Made by a program: the position numbers and the translations under genes
Assembly: GCF_006861775.1 (NCBI RefSeq)
Contig: NZ_VDGG01000019.1
Span: 1 to 64,000 of the forward strand
Direction of reading: 5' to 3'
Length of the DNA stretch: 64,000 bases
Origin: Psychrobacillus soli
GTDB taxonomy: Bacteria > Bacillota > Bacilli > Bacillales_A > Planococcaceae
The notes under the pieces: generated by a model
Seen by the model: the letters and a program-made list of their open reading frames with translations, nothing else
What the model was told of the DNA's origin: nothing
Databases searched by the model: none
Shown here: positions 52,477 to 59,954 of the stretch, one piece after another
Layout: each line of letters starts with the position of its first letter
Position numbering within the stretch: position 1 is the stretch's first letter

Positions 52477-54063
52477 ATGAATTCAATCGATACGGTGAGT
52501 GAACTGAACGAATTGCTAGCTGGAAACAATATTAGCGTACAATTATCAGTGCCGCAACTTGTGGAAAAAGCAACATCTAGAGGGGAAGCTATTTTGACTT
52601 CTACAGGTGCTGTAAAAGCAGAGACTGGTAAATACACAGGCCGTTCCCCACAAGATAAATATATCGTAGAAGAGCCTATCTCTAAAGACAAAATCGATTG
52701 GGGTTCAGTAAACCAACCTATCTCTTCCGAAATTTTTGACGCACTATATAAAAAAGTAACGAACTATTTAAAAGAACAAGAAGAAATATTTGTATTTAAA
52801 GGATTTGCTGGAGCAGATAAAGAATCCCGCCTTGGCATTCAAGTTGTAAATGAATTTGCGTGGCATAATTTATTTGCCCACCAATTATTTATCCGTCCTA
52901 CAGAAGAAGAATTGATAGCTCATCAAGCTGATTTCACTATCGTAAGTGCACCTAATTTCAAAGCAAATCCAATGATTGATGGAACAAAATCAGAAACGTT
53001 TATCATCGTTTCTATGGAAAAACGTGTCGTTTTAATCGGTGGTACGGAATACGCAGGAGAAATGAAAAAATCAATCTTCTCTATTATGAACTATTTGTTA
53101 CCAGAACAAAACATTTTACCAATGCATTGCTCCGCTAACGTTGGCGAATCAGGCGATGTTGCATTATTCTTCGGATTGTCTGGAACAGGTAAAACTACAC
53201 TTTCTGCAGATGCAGGGCGTAAATTAATCGGTGATGATGAGCACGGTTGGTCTGATAATGGCGTATTTAATATTGAAGGTGGCTGTTACGCTAAATGTAT
53301 CGACTTAACTCGTGAAAACGAACCACAAATCTTTGACGCTATTACATTCGGTACAGTTTTAGAGAATGTAGTAGTAGATCCAGAAACGCGCGTTGCGAAC
53401 TATGCAGATGATTCATTAACAGAAAATACACGTGCAGCGTATCAAATTCAAAATATCGAAAACATTGTAGATCCTTCTGTTGCCGGTCATCCAAATACAA
53501 TTGTTTTCTTAACGGCTGATGCGTTTGGCGTATTGCCTCCAATTAGTAAATTAACGAAAGAACAAGCAATGTATCACTTTTTAAGTGGTTTTACATCAAA
53601 ACTTGCAGGAACAGAGCGTGGAATCACATCACCACAACCAGCATTTTCTACTTGCTTCGGCTCACCTTTCTTACCATTGCATGCGACTGTTTACGCAGAA
53701 ATGCTTGGGAAGAAAATTGATGAACACGGTGCACAAGTGTTCCTTGTGAACACTGGATGGACTGGTGGAGAATACGGTGTTGGTAGCCGTATGAAACTTG
53801 CTTATACACGTACGATGGTTCGTGCAGCAATTGACGGGAAGTTAAGAAATGTAGAAACGACGACAGATGCAGTATTCGGTCTTGAAATTCCTACACAAAT
53901 TGACGGAGTACCAGCAGAAGTGTTAATCCCACGTAATGCATGGGAAGATCAAGCAGCATATGATGCAAAAGCTACTGAACTAGCACATGCTTTCCGCAAG
54001 AACTTCCAAAAATTTGGGACAGTTTCCCAAGATATTTCGCTTAAAGGCGGACCATTAGCATAA
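52477..54063 (+). CDS. pckA: Phosphoenolpyruvate carboxykinase (ATP)
   Basis: 528 aa, normal length. Signatures include [14 protein letters not shown] (about 51-64), the PEPCK P-loop [14 protein letters not shown] (about 232-245), [18 protein letters not shown] and the kinase-2 region [20 protein letters not shown] (about 249-268). It converts oxaloacetate to PEP in gluconeogenesis. RBS AAAGGATGG is about 9 nt upstream. It is divergent from metK and ends at a strong terminator. Confidence 0.98.
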   Translation: MNSIDTVSELNELLAGNNISVQLSVPQLVEKATSRGEAILTSTGAVKAETGKYTGRSPQDKYIVEEPISKDKIDWGSVNQPISSEIFDALYKKVTNYLKEQEEIFVFKGFAGADKESRLGIQVVNEFAWHNLFAHQLFIRPTEEELIAHQADFTIVSAPNFKANPMIDGTKSETFIIVSMEKRVVLIGGTEYAGEMKKSIFSIMNYLLPEQNILPMHCSANVGESGDVALFFGLSGTGKTTLSADAGRKLIGDDEHGWSDNGVFNIEGGCYAKCIDLTRENEPQIFDAITFGTVLENVVVDPETRVANYADDSLTENTRAAYQIQNIENIVDPSVAGHPNTIVFLTADAFGVLPPISKLTKEQAMYHFLSGFTSKLAGTERGITSPQPAFSTCFGSPFLPLHATVYAEMLGKKIDEHGAQVFLVNTGWTGGEYGVGSRMKLAYTRTMVRAAIDGKLRNVETTTDAVFGLEIPTQIDGVPAEVLIPRNAWEDQAAYDAKATELAHAFRKNFQKFGTVSQDISLKGGPLA

Positions 54064-54067
54064 CATA

Positions 54068-54108
54068 ATAAAAGAGGATGTCCCATTCATTTGGTGACAT
54101 CCTCTTTT
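54068..54108 (+). terminator. Terminator of pckA
   Basis: Stem AAAAGAGGATGTC / GACATCCTCTTTT with a 13-nt loop; useful in both directions. Confidence 0.9.
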
Positions 54109-54110
54109 GA

Positions 54111-54560
54111 TTAATCTGCATTTTCATCATAAAAGCTCGATGTAGCAGATGAAGTGAATATGGATCTGAATTTTACCGCTTCCTCTTCATCCACTTTATA
54201 TAAAATAATTTCCGAGCCATAATGACCAATTTCTAATCGCTCGTCCCCTGCCTTATTCAAAAACATTTTGAACCATTTTAATCCGCCTTTCGGATCAATG
54301 GAGTTATTTCGAAAAAAGGTACGGTTTTCCTCATTCAAATTAACCGTTAATACTTTTATAAGTCCTTCATTGATAGTAGAAATCGCTCGTGGTTTCAGTT
54401 CACCAATTACCTCCACTTCCTCTTTCCAGCTTTGGATAATGACATCATCAATCTCATTTGTATACAAATCCCAAAGATTCGTCCAAAAGCTTGTATCAGA
54501 AGCGAAAGATGATTTCCCATCTATACTCATTGACTCCGTTGTGACAATCACATTTCCCAA
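54111..54560 (-). CDS. Conserved hypothetical protein
   Basis: About 149 aa, no signal peptide or membrane segment, acidic, with a Trp-rich first half (TSFWTNLWDLYTNEIDDVII, QSWKEEV) and GGLKWFKMFLNKAGDERLEI near 100. I do not recognise a domain. The start is probably the TTG at 54560, with AGGGG 9 nt upstream and the stop of the ytmA-type gene 3 nt before; a GTG at 54590 overlaps that gene and has a poorer RBS. It is the last gene of ytkD-ytmA-this gene. Confidence 0.65.
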   Translation of the reverse strand: MGNVIVTTESMSIDGKSSFASDTSFWTNLWDLYTNEIDDVIIQSWKEEVEVIGELKPRAISTINEGLIKVLTVNLNEENRTFFRNNSIDPKGGLKWFKMFLNKAGDERLEIGHYGSEIILYKVDEEEAVKFRSIFTSSATSSFYDENAD

Positions 54561-54562
54561 TT

Positions 54563-55351
54563 TCAAACTCCCCTCTGCATCTTCATCCACCTACACGCAT
54601 CTTTTACTACTTGTCGATTTACAAGACTAGGAAAAAAATGTGTAAATTCAGGATAATACCATGTTTCCACTATTTTATTGTTCCCTAGTAATTCTTTTTC
54701 TAACATTTCTGCATGCACAAAGGAAACATTAACGTCCAACTTCCCATGAATGATCAAGGTAGGGGCGTTTATTTCAGCAATTTTGGGTAAGACGTTCCGT
54801 TCTTCATATGCTTCTGTTTTATTCGTCGGAGTACCACCTATTACGCGTTTCATCATTCGTCGCATATCCAAGCGTTCTTCATATGTTAAATATATATCCG
54901 ACACTCCGGCCCATGTCACAATCGAAGCAATATCTTTTCGTAAAATAGCCGTCCATAATGCCATAATACCGCCACGAGAGAAAGCAAAAAGATGAATTCT
55001 TGTCGAGATACAAAATTGCTTTAAAATATCAACTGCATAAACAGCATCTAGTCTATCTTCTCCTGCAAATTCGTCTCTCCCTTCCCCTCCACGATTTCCG
55101 CGATAGTAAGGGGCAAAAACAGTAAATCCTTCCGACGCAATTTGGGCAATACGAGCAGGTCTTACCATCCCAATACTCTGCATACCACCTCGCAAATACA
55201 ATATCCCTTCATATATTCCTTCTTTTTTCGGTGTTGCGAGCATTCCTTTCACCCGTAAACCACAAGACCAATAAGTGATTTCAGTTAATGCTATATTTGG
55301 ATTAGGCGAAGGATATACTTGCATCCTTTCAATTGTTCCATTTTCCTTCAT
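54563..55351 (-). CDS. ytmA: Alpha/beta hydrolase (YtmA-like, prolyl-oligopeptidase type)
   Basis: 262 aa. The nucleophile is in HLFAFSRGGIMALWTAIL (GxSxG variant FSRGG, about 112-116), the Asp in LIIHGKLDVNVSFVHAEML and the His in EFTHFFPSLVN near the C terminus. GILYLRGGMQSIG gives the oxyanion region. It resembles dipeptidyl-peptidase IV-like cytoplasmic hydrolases. The gene overlaps ytkD by 23 bp; GAAGGTG lies 7 nt before the ATG. Its neighbourhood near pckA matches B. subtilis ytmA. Confidence 0.85.
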   Translation of the reverse strand: MKENGTIERMQVYPSPNPNIALTEITYWSCGLRVKGMLATPKKEGIYEGILYLRGGMQSIGMVRPARIAQIASEGFTVFAPYYRGNRGGEGRDEFAGEDRLDAVYAVDILKQFCISTRIHLFAFSRGGIMALWTAILRKDIASIVTWAGVSDIYLTYEERLDMRRMMKRVIGGTPTNKTEAYEERNVLPKIAEINAPTLIIHGKLDVNVSFVHAEMLEKELLGNNKIVETWYYPEFTHFFPSLVNRQVVKDACRWMKMQRGV

Positions 55352-55802
55352 ATGTATTCACCTTCTTTAACATTGCTTGCATACCTTGATCTTGCATATG
55401 AAAGCTTAAATTTTCGTAGTTTTGCAATTCATTCGTCGATAACCACCGAGCACCTTCTGTTTCAAATGTAGTGCTCTTGTCATGTATATACCCAACATTC
55501 GCGATAAAAACCGCCTTACAAAATGGATTTTCTTCATACACTATATATTCGGCAAACCACTCCATATCGGTTATCTCTACATTCGTTTCCTCTAAAACTT
55601 CACGTATCGCTGCTTCTTCTAACGTTTCATTGTCTTCTACTTTTCCCCCTGGAAATTCAATGCCACGTATAGGATGCTTCGTTAATAACCATTTTCCTTT
55701 ATATTTTGCTATAACTAACACATGCATTGCCTTTATCGGAAATAATCCTTTTTCAAAGGATAGTTCTACTCGTATACCATTCAGGTCTTGGAAAGTAATC
55801 AT
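55329..55802 (-). CDS. ytkD: NUDIX hydrolase YtkD (nucleoside triphosphatase, 8-oxo-dGTPase type)
   Basis: 157 aa. The Nudix box is FPGGKVEDNETLEEAAIREV, then LEETNVEI (about 69-98), complete. It begins MITFQDLNGIRVELSFEKG and has HVLVIAKYKGKWLLTKHPIRG before the box, like B. subtilis YtkD, which sanitises oxidised nucleotide pools. It overlaps the ytmA-type gene by 23 bp, so coupled translation is likely. RBS AGGGAGGG lies 6-8 nt upstream. Confidence 0.9.
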   Translation of the reverse strand: MITFQDLNGIRVELSFEKGLFPIKAMHVLVIAKYKGKWLLTKHPIRGIEFPGGKVEDNETLEEAAIREVLEETNVEITDMEWFAEYIVYEENPFCKAVFIANVGYIHDKSTTFETEGARWLSTNELQNYENLSFHMQDQGMQAMLKKVNTYEGKWNN

Positions 55803-55852
55803 GCTCTATCCCTCCCTTTTTTCACTTATAAAAATTCTATCATAGGATGAAT

Positions 55853-56503
55853 TTAAAGAATAATATTCCAATATACAAGCATAATCCCAATATCCGCTAA
55901 ACAATGACTAATAATTGGCGCTACAATCGAATTTAGTTTGATACGAAAAATTCCCCACATAATACCCGCTAAAAAAACAGGAATAACGGACAGCACGTTA
56001 AAAGGAAAACTGAAAATCTCCATCACTACAATCAAATGATACAAACTGTAAAAAATAGCGGTTATCATAACAGCCAAAACATTCCCTATTTTTATAAATA
56101 ACCTACTATACATAAATTCTCTCCAGTAAAGTTCCTCTAAAATAGGATTAATAAAAGCTAAAACTAATACGAGCAATATCACCTTCGCCCCGTTAAAATC
56201 CCATTCTTTCAGTAGCTGACGTAACTGTGGGATATCCAAAACGGATGATTGGAAAAAAAGAACGAAGCTATAAATAGAAACCAAACAAATCACCCCACTT
56301 ATAACTCCTACCATAATGGATTTCTTTGTCAAAGGTGACTTTATGTGTGTTCTATTCTTCCTTTTCCAAAAGCGGATAATTAACGGTATAAACAGTAGCC
56401 ATCCATAAAAAAGAATAAAAGTTATTAAAACATTTTGCATGAAAGAAAGCCCGATAAATATTAAAATAGTTGGCGCTATTAGTAATAAAATTTGTTTTAT
56501 CAT
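55853..56503 (-). CDS. CPBP-family intramembrane metalloprotease
   Basis: 216 aa with about six to seven membrane segments. The CPBP/Abi motifs are present: NPILEELYWREFMYSRL (EExxxR, about 105-121), a second motif FYSLYHLIVV (FxxxH, about 140-149), and the last SHCLADIGIM (HxxxD/N, about 198-207). These proteins resemble Rce1 and may cleave or protect peptides in the membrane. RBS AGGAGGATG is present upstream. It stands alone, not next to a bacteriocin gene. Confidence 0.87.
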   Translation of the reverse strand: MIKQILLLIAPTILIFIGLSFMQNVLITFILFYGWLLFIPLIIRFWKRKNRTHIKSPLTKKSIMVGVISGVICLVSIYSFVLFFQSSVLDIPQLRQLLKEWDFNGAKVILLVLVLAFINPILEELYWREFMYSRLFIKIGNVLAVMITAIFYSLYHLIVVMEIFSFPFNVLSVIPVFLAGIMWGIFRIKLNSIVAPIISHCLADIGIMLVYWNIIL

Positions 56504-56592
56504 ACATCCTCCTACTGTGTCTCTATTTACATTCTATCGTAGCATATATGTATGAAAAAAGACTTAGCAACTGCGCTAAGTCTTCAGGAGGA

Positions 56593-56754
56593 TCATTCTT
56601 TTGTCTCATCCCGTATATAATGCTCGTTTCCTTCTTCCCTGTTTTGAGCAATGTTCTGCTTCGCTTTTATTTGGGGGTTTTGGTTTAACAGTGAACTTAC
56701 ATTACGATAATTTGTAGAATTTTCGTTTCCTTTTCGTTTAATAGTTTTGCTCAA
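56593..56754 (-). CDS. Small hydrophilic protein, 53 aa
   Basis: A TTG start at 56754 has a near-perfect RBS AAGGAGA 7 nt upstream and lies inside the 3' end of the preceding gene (17-bp overlap). The product is rich in Asn, Gln, Lys, Arg and Glu (NENSTNYRNVSSLLNQNPQI), with no hydrophobic segment. It recalls small acid-soluble spore proteins in composition, though it matches none that I know. Translational coupling with the upstream gene is likely. Confidence 0.6.
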   Translation of the reverse strand: MSKTIKRKGNENSTNYRNVSSLLNQNPQIKAKQNIAQNREEGNEHYIRDETKE

Positions 56755-57079
56755 TTGTCTCTCTCCTTCTTGGATTAAAATAGGGAAGCTGTTCAACAAA
56801 GTTTTTGGATTCTTCATCTCCAAATTCATGAATGAGCGCATATAGCTTTTTCATTCTTTTGTCGTATTGATCATTTTCTTTATCGAAATGATATTTCCTT
56901 ATCGGTATATGCGCCCTCCAAAAGTTGCTGATTTCTACACTATCTAATTGATCGAAAAGCTTTTGAAAAACAGGGATAATTTCACGGTTTACTACAACTT
57001 CGAATTCCCAAGGAGACTCGTCAGGGTACAAATATAGCTTTTGGCTTTTGACTGAAATATACACTTTGCTTAAAGTCAT
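56738..57079 (-). CDS. Conserved hypothetical protein, 113 aa
   Basis: No recognised domain. The N terminus LSKVYISVKSQKLYLYPDES suggests a beta sheet, then an amphipathic helix EIIPVFQKLFDQLDSVEISN and a basic, aromatic stretch HIPIRKYHFDKENDQYDKRM. RBS AAAGGATG lies 7 nt before the ATG. It overlaps the next small ORF by 17 bp. It probably is a cytoplasmic protein of a Bacillales-specific family. Confidence 0.7.
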   Translation of the reverse strand: MTLSKVYISVKSQKLYLYPDESPWEFEVVVNREIIPVFQKLFDQLDSVEISNFWRAHIPIRKYHFDKENDQYDKRMKKLYALIHEFGDEESKNFVEQLPYFNPRRRETIEQNY

Positions 57080-57116
57080 CTACACACATCCTTTTCAAGT
57101 AGTATGTGTGCAAACT

Positions 57117-57150
57117 AAAAAAACATGCACCAAAAATAATTGGTACATGC
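57117..57150 (-). terminator. Terminator of the yjfB-type gene
   Basis: Minus strand CATGTACCAA / TTGGTGCATG (one mismatch) with a 6-nt loop followed by TTTTTTT. Confidence 0.8.
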
Positions 57151-57157
57151 TTTTCTC

Positions 57158-57337
57158 TTACGCTTGAATATCTACTACTGATCCTTTATAAGGATGAGGA
57201 GCAGCAGTTTGAGGCATATCTTCAAGCATCTGCACGGCAGCTACGGTATCCATATTCATGGCATTTTGTAAAACGCTCATTTGGACTGTTTGCTGTAGTT
57301 GCATAAGTTGTGAAGACATTATGGAGTTAATATCCAT
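57158..57337 (-). CDS. YjfB-family putative motility protein
   Basis: 59 aa from the ATG at 57337 with AGGAGGG 6 nt upstream. The sequence MDINSIMSSQLMQLQQTVQM then SVLQNAMNMDTVAAVQMLED, Met/Gln-rich with an alanine-proline tail (TAAPHPYKGSVVDIQA), is the YjfB family, annotated as putative motility protein. Its role is not established; the Met/Gln-rich helix suggests partner binding. No flagellar gene is nearby. Confidence 0.88.
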   Translation of the reverse strand: MDINSIMSSQLMQLQQTVQMSVLQNAMNMDTVAAVQMLEDMPQTAAPHPYKGSVVDIQA

Positions 57338-57395
57338 CAAAATCCCTCCTTCATACCCTTATTATCGGATAACCGAGATATACTTTGCATAGGTT

Positions 57396-57854
57396 TTATT
57401 TCTTAGTTTCGTTCGTGTCCCCTAAAAATGCATTCAGCATCCATTGATGTTTTTCTGTTTTTTGATAAATAGCATTGAGGATATCTTCGGTCATATCATC
57501 TTCTTCTTTCGCGGCTTCTTCCATTCCTTTTTTGAGTGATTTCATTATCTTATCAAAGTCTTTTACGACTGCTTGTACCATTTCATCCGCGCTTTCTTTA
57601 TTTTTCGCTTCTTTAATATCGGAAAGCTCTAAATGCTCTTTTAACGTTGCAACAGGTGCCTCACCTAAAGTTAGTAAACGTTCCGCAATTTCGTCCATAT
57701 TAAGAGTTGCTTCGTTATACAATTCCTCAAATTTTGCATGTAATGTAAAGAAAGATGGTCCTTTTACATACCAATGAAAATTATGTAATTTTGTATACAA
57801 TACCGACCAATTCGCAACTTGCTTGTTTAGTTCTTTATTCAATGATTCTGACAT
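57396..57854 (-). CDS. dps: Dps-family ferritin-like DNA-protection protein
   Basis: 152 aa, a single four-helix bundle. The ferroxidase ligands are His27 and His39 in LHNFHWYVKGPSFFTLHAKF, with acidic partners in NMDEIAERL (about 53-61). It oxidises and stores iron as a dodecamer and protects DNA in stress or stationary phase. RBS GGGGAGAG lies 8 nt upstream. A sigma-B-type promoter is visible upstream, as expected for dps in Bacillus. Confidence 0.95.
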   Translation of the reverse strand: MSESLNKELNKQVANWSVLYTKLHNFHWYVKGPSFFTLHAKFEELYNEATLNMDEIAERLLTLGEAPVATLKEHLELSDIKEAKNKESADEMVQAVVKDFDKIMKSLKKGMEEAAKEEDDMTEDILNAIYQKTEKHQWMLNAFLGDTNETKK

Positions 57855-57899
57855 AATTTTGCCACTCTCCCCAAAATAATAGTTGCTTTCTCTTTTAAT

Positions 57900-57925
57900 A
57901 TACCTCGCTATTCCTTACAATAAAC
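57900..57925 (-). promoter_or_regulatory. Sigma-B-type promoter of dps
   Basis: Minus strand GTTTAT (57925-57920), 14-bp spacer, AGGTAT (57905-57900), close to the sigma-B consensus GTTTAA / GGGTAT. It is 46 bp before the dps start codon. Confidence 0.6.
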
Positions 57926-57954
57926 ATACATACAATATTTATGGAGTGAAAAGA

Positions 57955-58077
57955 ATGGTATTTTGGATTTTAGGTGCAGCAATTCTACTTAGTATATTTG
58001 GTTTTACATTTTTATATAAATTAGCGATGAATGACAAACCTACTGCCATTGATCCTAAACCAAAGGACGTTGAATAG
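57955..58077 (+). CDS. Small single-span membrane protein, 40 aa
   Basis: MVFWILGAAILLSIFGFTFL forms one transmembrane helix, followed by a short polar tail (NDKPTAIDPKPKDVE). RBS GGAGTG lies 6 nt before the ATG. It ends 3 bp before yidD, so the two are probably one transcript. A role with YidD in membrane protein insertion is guesswork. Confidence 0.65.
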   Translation: MVFWILGAAILLSIFGFTFLYKLAMNDKPTAIDPKPKDVE

Positions 58078-58080
58078 TAG

Positions 58081-58314
58081 ATGAAGCATATTATTATAGC
58101 TATTTTCCGCTTTTATCAAAAAATTATTTCCCCTTTAACACCGCCCAGTTGTAGGTTCTATCCAACATGCTCCCATTACGGTGTCGAAGCAGTACAAAAA
58201 CATGGGGCGATTAAAGGTGGGTACTTAACGATTAGAAGAATATCTAAATGTCATCCTTTTCATGAAGGTGGCATTGATCCAGTTCCAGATAAATGGCCTT
58301 TGAAGAAAAAATAA
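58081..58314 (+). CDS. yidD: Membrane protein insertion efficiency factor YidD
   Basis: 77 aa. The family signature is complete: [60 protein letters not shown], with the conserved Cys residues and the C-terminal DPVPDKWP. YidD aids YidC-mediated membrane insertion. No separate strong RBS is seen; translation may be coupled to the small membrane protein just before. The last codons form part of a terminator. Confidence 0.95.
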   Translation: MKHIIIAIFRFYQKIISPLTPPSCRFYPTCSHYGVEAVQKHGAIKGGYLTIRRISKCHPFHEGGIDPVPDKWPLKKK

Positions 58315-58332
58315 TTCAAAGGCTATTTTTTC
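58296..58332 (+). terminator. Terminator of yidD
   Basis: Stem GCCTTTGAA / TTCAAAGGC with a 10-nt loop followed by TATTTTTTC; it contains the stop codon. Confidence 0.85.
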
Positions 58333-58380
58333 TTGCTTTTTTTTATTTAGTCTTGTATGATGTAAAAGTTATTACTAATT

Positions 58381-58401
58381 AAAACGTAATCATTACTATT
58401 T
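58381..58401. promoter_or_regulatory. Zur box upstream of the zinc-binding lipoprotein gene
   Basis: Half-sites AAAACGTAAT and ATTACTATTT are separated by one C, the same 9-1-9 pattern as the two zinT boxes at 5986 and 6050. It ends immediately before the RBS. Confidence 0.85.
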
Positions 58402-58414
58402 AGGAGTGAAAATT

Positions 58415-59461
58415 TTGAAAAAAGGACTTTTATTATTTTCAGTATTCATCCTTGTTTTATTTACTGCCGCATGTGGAAATGAAGCAAGCCCAACTGAAAC
58501 AACGCAAGAAAAAGAAAATACTATTCAAGTGTATACAACGGTCTATCCTCTACAATATTTTGCTGAAAGAATTGGTGGAGAAGCAGTAAATGTGCAATCC
58601 ATTTATCCAGCTGGAGCTAATGAGCATACATTTGAGCCTACTCAAAAAGATATGATGGCACTTGCCGACGCGGATTTATTTTTCTACATAGGCTTAGGTT
58701 TAGAAGGTTTTGTTGAAAATGCGAAAAAAACATTAGCGGGCGAGCATGTGAAAATGATTGCAACTATTGACGCGGTTCCAGAAGACCAATTAGATGCTAG
58801 TACACATGATCATGATCACGGGCATGAAGAAGCAACAACAGAAAGTCACGAGCACGAGCATGAAGAAGCTACAGAAGAAAGTCATGAGCACGAGCATGAA
58901 GAAACTACAGTAGAAAGTCACGAAGGTCATGATCATGGAGATACAGATCCACATGTATGGATTTCACCAAAAATAAGTCAAAACCTAGCACTATCTATTA
59001 AAAACGAGTTTGTCGAAGCTGCTCCAGACCAAAAAGAAACATTCGAAAAAAACTATGAACAATTAATCGAAGAACTACAAAAACTAGATGCTGATTTTGA
59101 AGAAATGGCGCATGATGCACCAAACAAAACGTTTTTCGTTTCACATGCTGCATTTGGATACATTGCAAACACATATGGTCTAGAGCAGATTGCCATAGCA
59201 GGACTAAACTCACAAGATGAGCCATCTCAAAAAGAACTGACAAAAATTATCGATTTAGCTAAAGAAAAAGATGTGAAGTATATTTTATTTGAACAAAACG
59301 TATCTTCTAAACTGACAGAAGTTATCCAAAAAGAAGTTGGTGCGGAAAGTTTAGTATTACACAATTTAGGTGTTCTATCCAAAGAAGACATTGCAGATAA
59401 CGAAACATACTTCACCCTTATGAAAAGAAATTTAGACACGTTAAAAACGGTATTACAATAG
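58415..59461 (+). CDS. znuA: Zinc ABC transporter substrate-binding lipoprotein (ZnuA/AdcA type)
   Basis: 348 aa from a TTG at 58415 (AGGAG 8 nt upstream; the GTG at 58406 falls on the RBS). A lipoprotein signal ends FTAAC (Cys20). The cluster A-I domain shows VQVYTTVYPLQYFAERIGG-like sequence, GANEHTFEPT (metal His) and TDPHVWISPK, with VSHAAFGYIA and EDVKYILFEQN-type sites later. A His/Glu-rich loop (about 123-183) carries repeats of ESHEHEHEEAT. No permease or ATPase gene is adjacent, so partners must lie elsewhere. The Zur box implies zinc repression. Confidence 0.92.
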   Translation: MKKGLLLFSVFILVLFTAACGNEASPTETTQEKENTIQVYTTVYPLQYFAERIGGEAVNVQSIYPAGANEHTFEPTQKDMMALADADLFFYIGLGLEGFVENAKKTLAGEHVKMIATIDAVPEDQLDASTHDHDHGHEEATTESHEHEHEEATEESHEHEHEETTVESHEGHDHGDTDPHVWISPKISQNLALSIKNEFVEAAPDQKETFEKNYEQLIEELQKLDADFEEMAHDAPNKTFFVSHAAFGYIANTYGLEQIAIAGLNSQDEPSQKELTKIIDLAKEKDVKYILFEQNVSSKLTEVIQKEVGAESLVLHNLGVLSKEDIADNETYFTLMKRNLDTLKTVLQ

Positions 59462-59544
59462 TATAAAAAGCGCAGGGCGCCATTTAAGTCCATCTTGTCT
59501 TAATTGTTTCTAGCGTGCTATGGTCATATCTTACTTGGAGTTTT
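59462..59544. other. Spacer after znuA
   Basis: No gene or motif is recognised before the terminator. Confidence 0.4.
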
Positions 59545-59588
59545 AAAGAGGAACGAGAAGTTGTAAACCACTTCTCGTTCCTCTTTTT
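59545..59588 (+). terminator. Strong terminator downstream of znuA
   Basis: Perfect stem AAAGAGGAACGAGAAG / CTTCTCGTTCCTCTTT with a 10-nt loop followed by TTCTG. Confidence 0.9.
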
Positions 59589-59768
59589 CTGTAAATTGCT
59601 CGTCTCTCACTTAACATGTTTGAAGCGAGGTTACTTTAGGTTAATAAAAGAAAAAATACTTGGAGAATAACACTAGAAGATATTATTTCTGGCACACTTT
59701 TCTGGTATCTCCTTAAAATATTGAAAGCTCCACCGATTCATACAGAAAAATAATATAGGAACACCGTT

Positions 59769-59841
59769 TTCCAACTAAACACTCCTAAATTCCAACTAAA
59801 TGTCCCGTAATTCCAACTAACATTCTATATTTTCCAACTAG
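59769..59841 (-). repeat. 21-bp-period array, family 1 (inverted): four TTCCAACTAA cores
   Basis: TTCCAACTAA (complement of TTAGTTGGAA) starts at 59769, 59790, 59811 and 59832 (last copy ends TAG), each exactly 21 bp apart, with unrelated 11-nt spacers. It lies between the convergent znuA and menE units, as the sister array lies between trpG and leuS. Confidence 0.92.
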
Positions 59842-59916
59842 ACGCCATTTTTCATCGAAAATACCATGAATAAAGGCTTCATGACGGGCTAAATATTATA
59901 CTTTTCTTGTTTTTCG

Positions 59917-59954
59917 AAAAAAAACACTTAGAATTCATTTTCTAAGTGTTTTTT
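59917..59954 (-). terminator. Terminator of the men operon
   Basis: Stem AAAACACTTAGA / TCTAAGTGTTTT with an 8-nt loop; T-rich on the minus 3' side. It overlaps the menE stop. Confidence 0.9.

Noticed and set aside
54268-54630. Plus-strand 120-codon frame
   Set aside because: Antisense to the hypothetical gene and ytmA end; Ser/Phe-rich shadow composition.
55471-55845. Plus-strand 124-codon frame
   Set aside because: Antisense shadow of ytkD without RBS.
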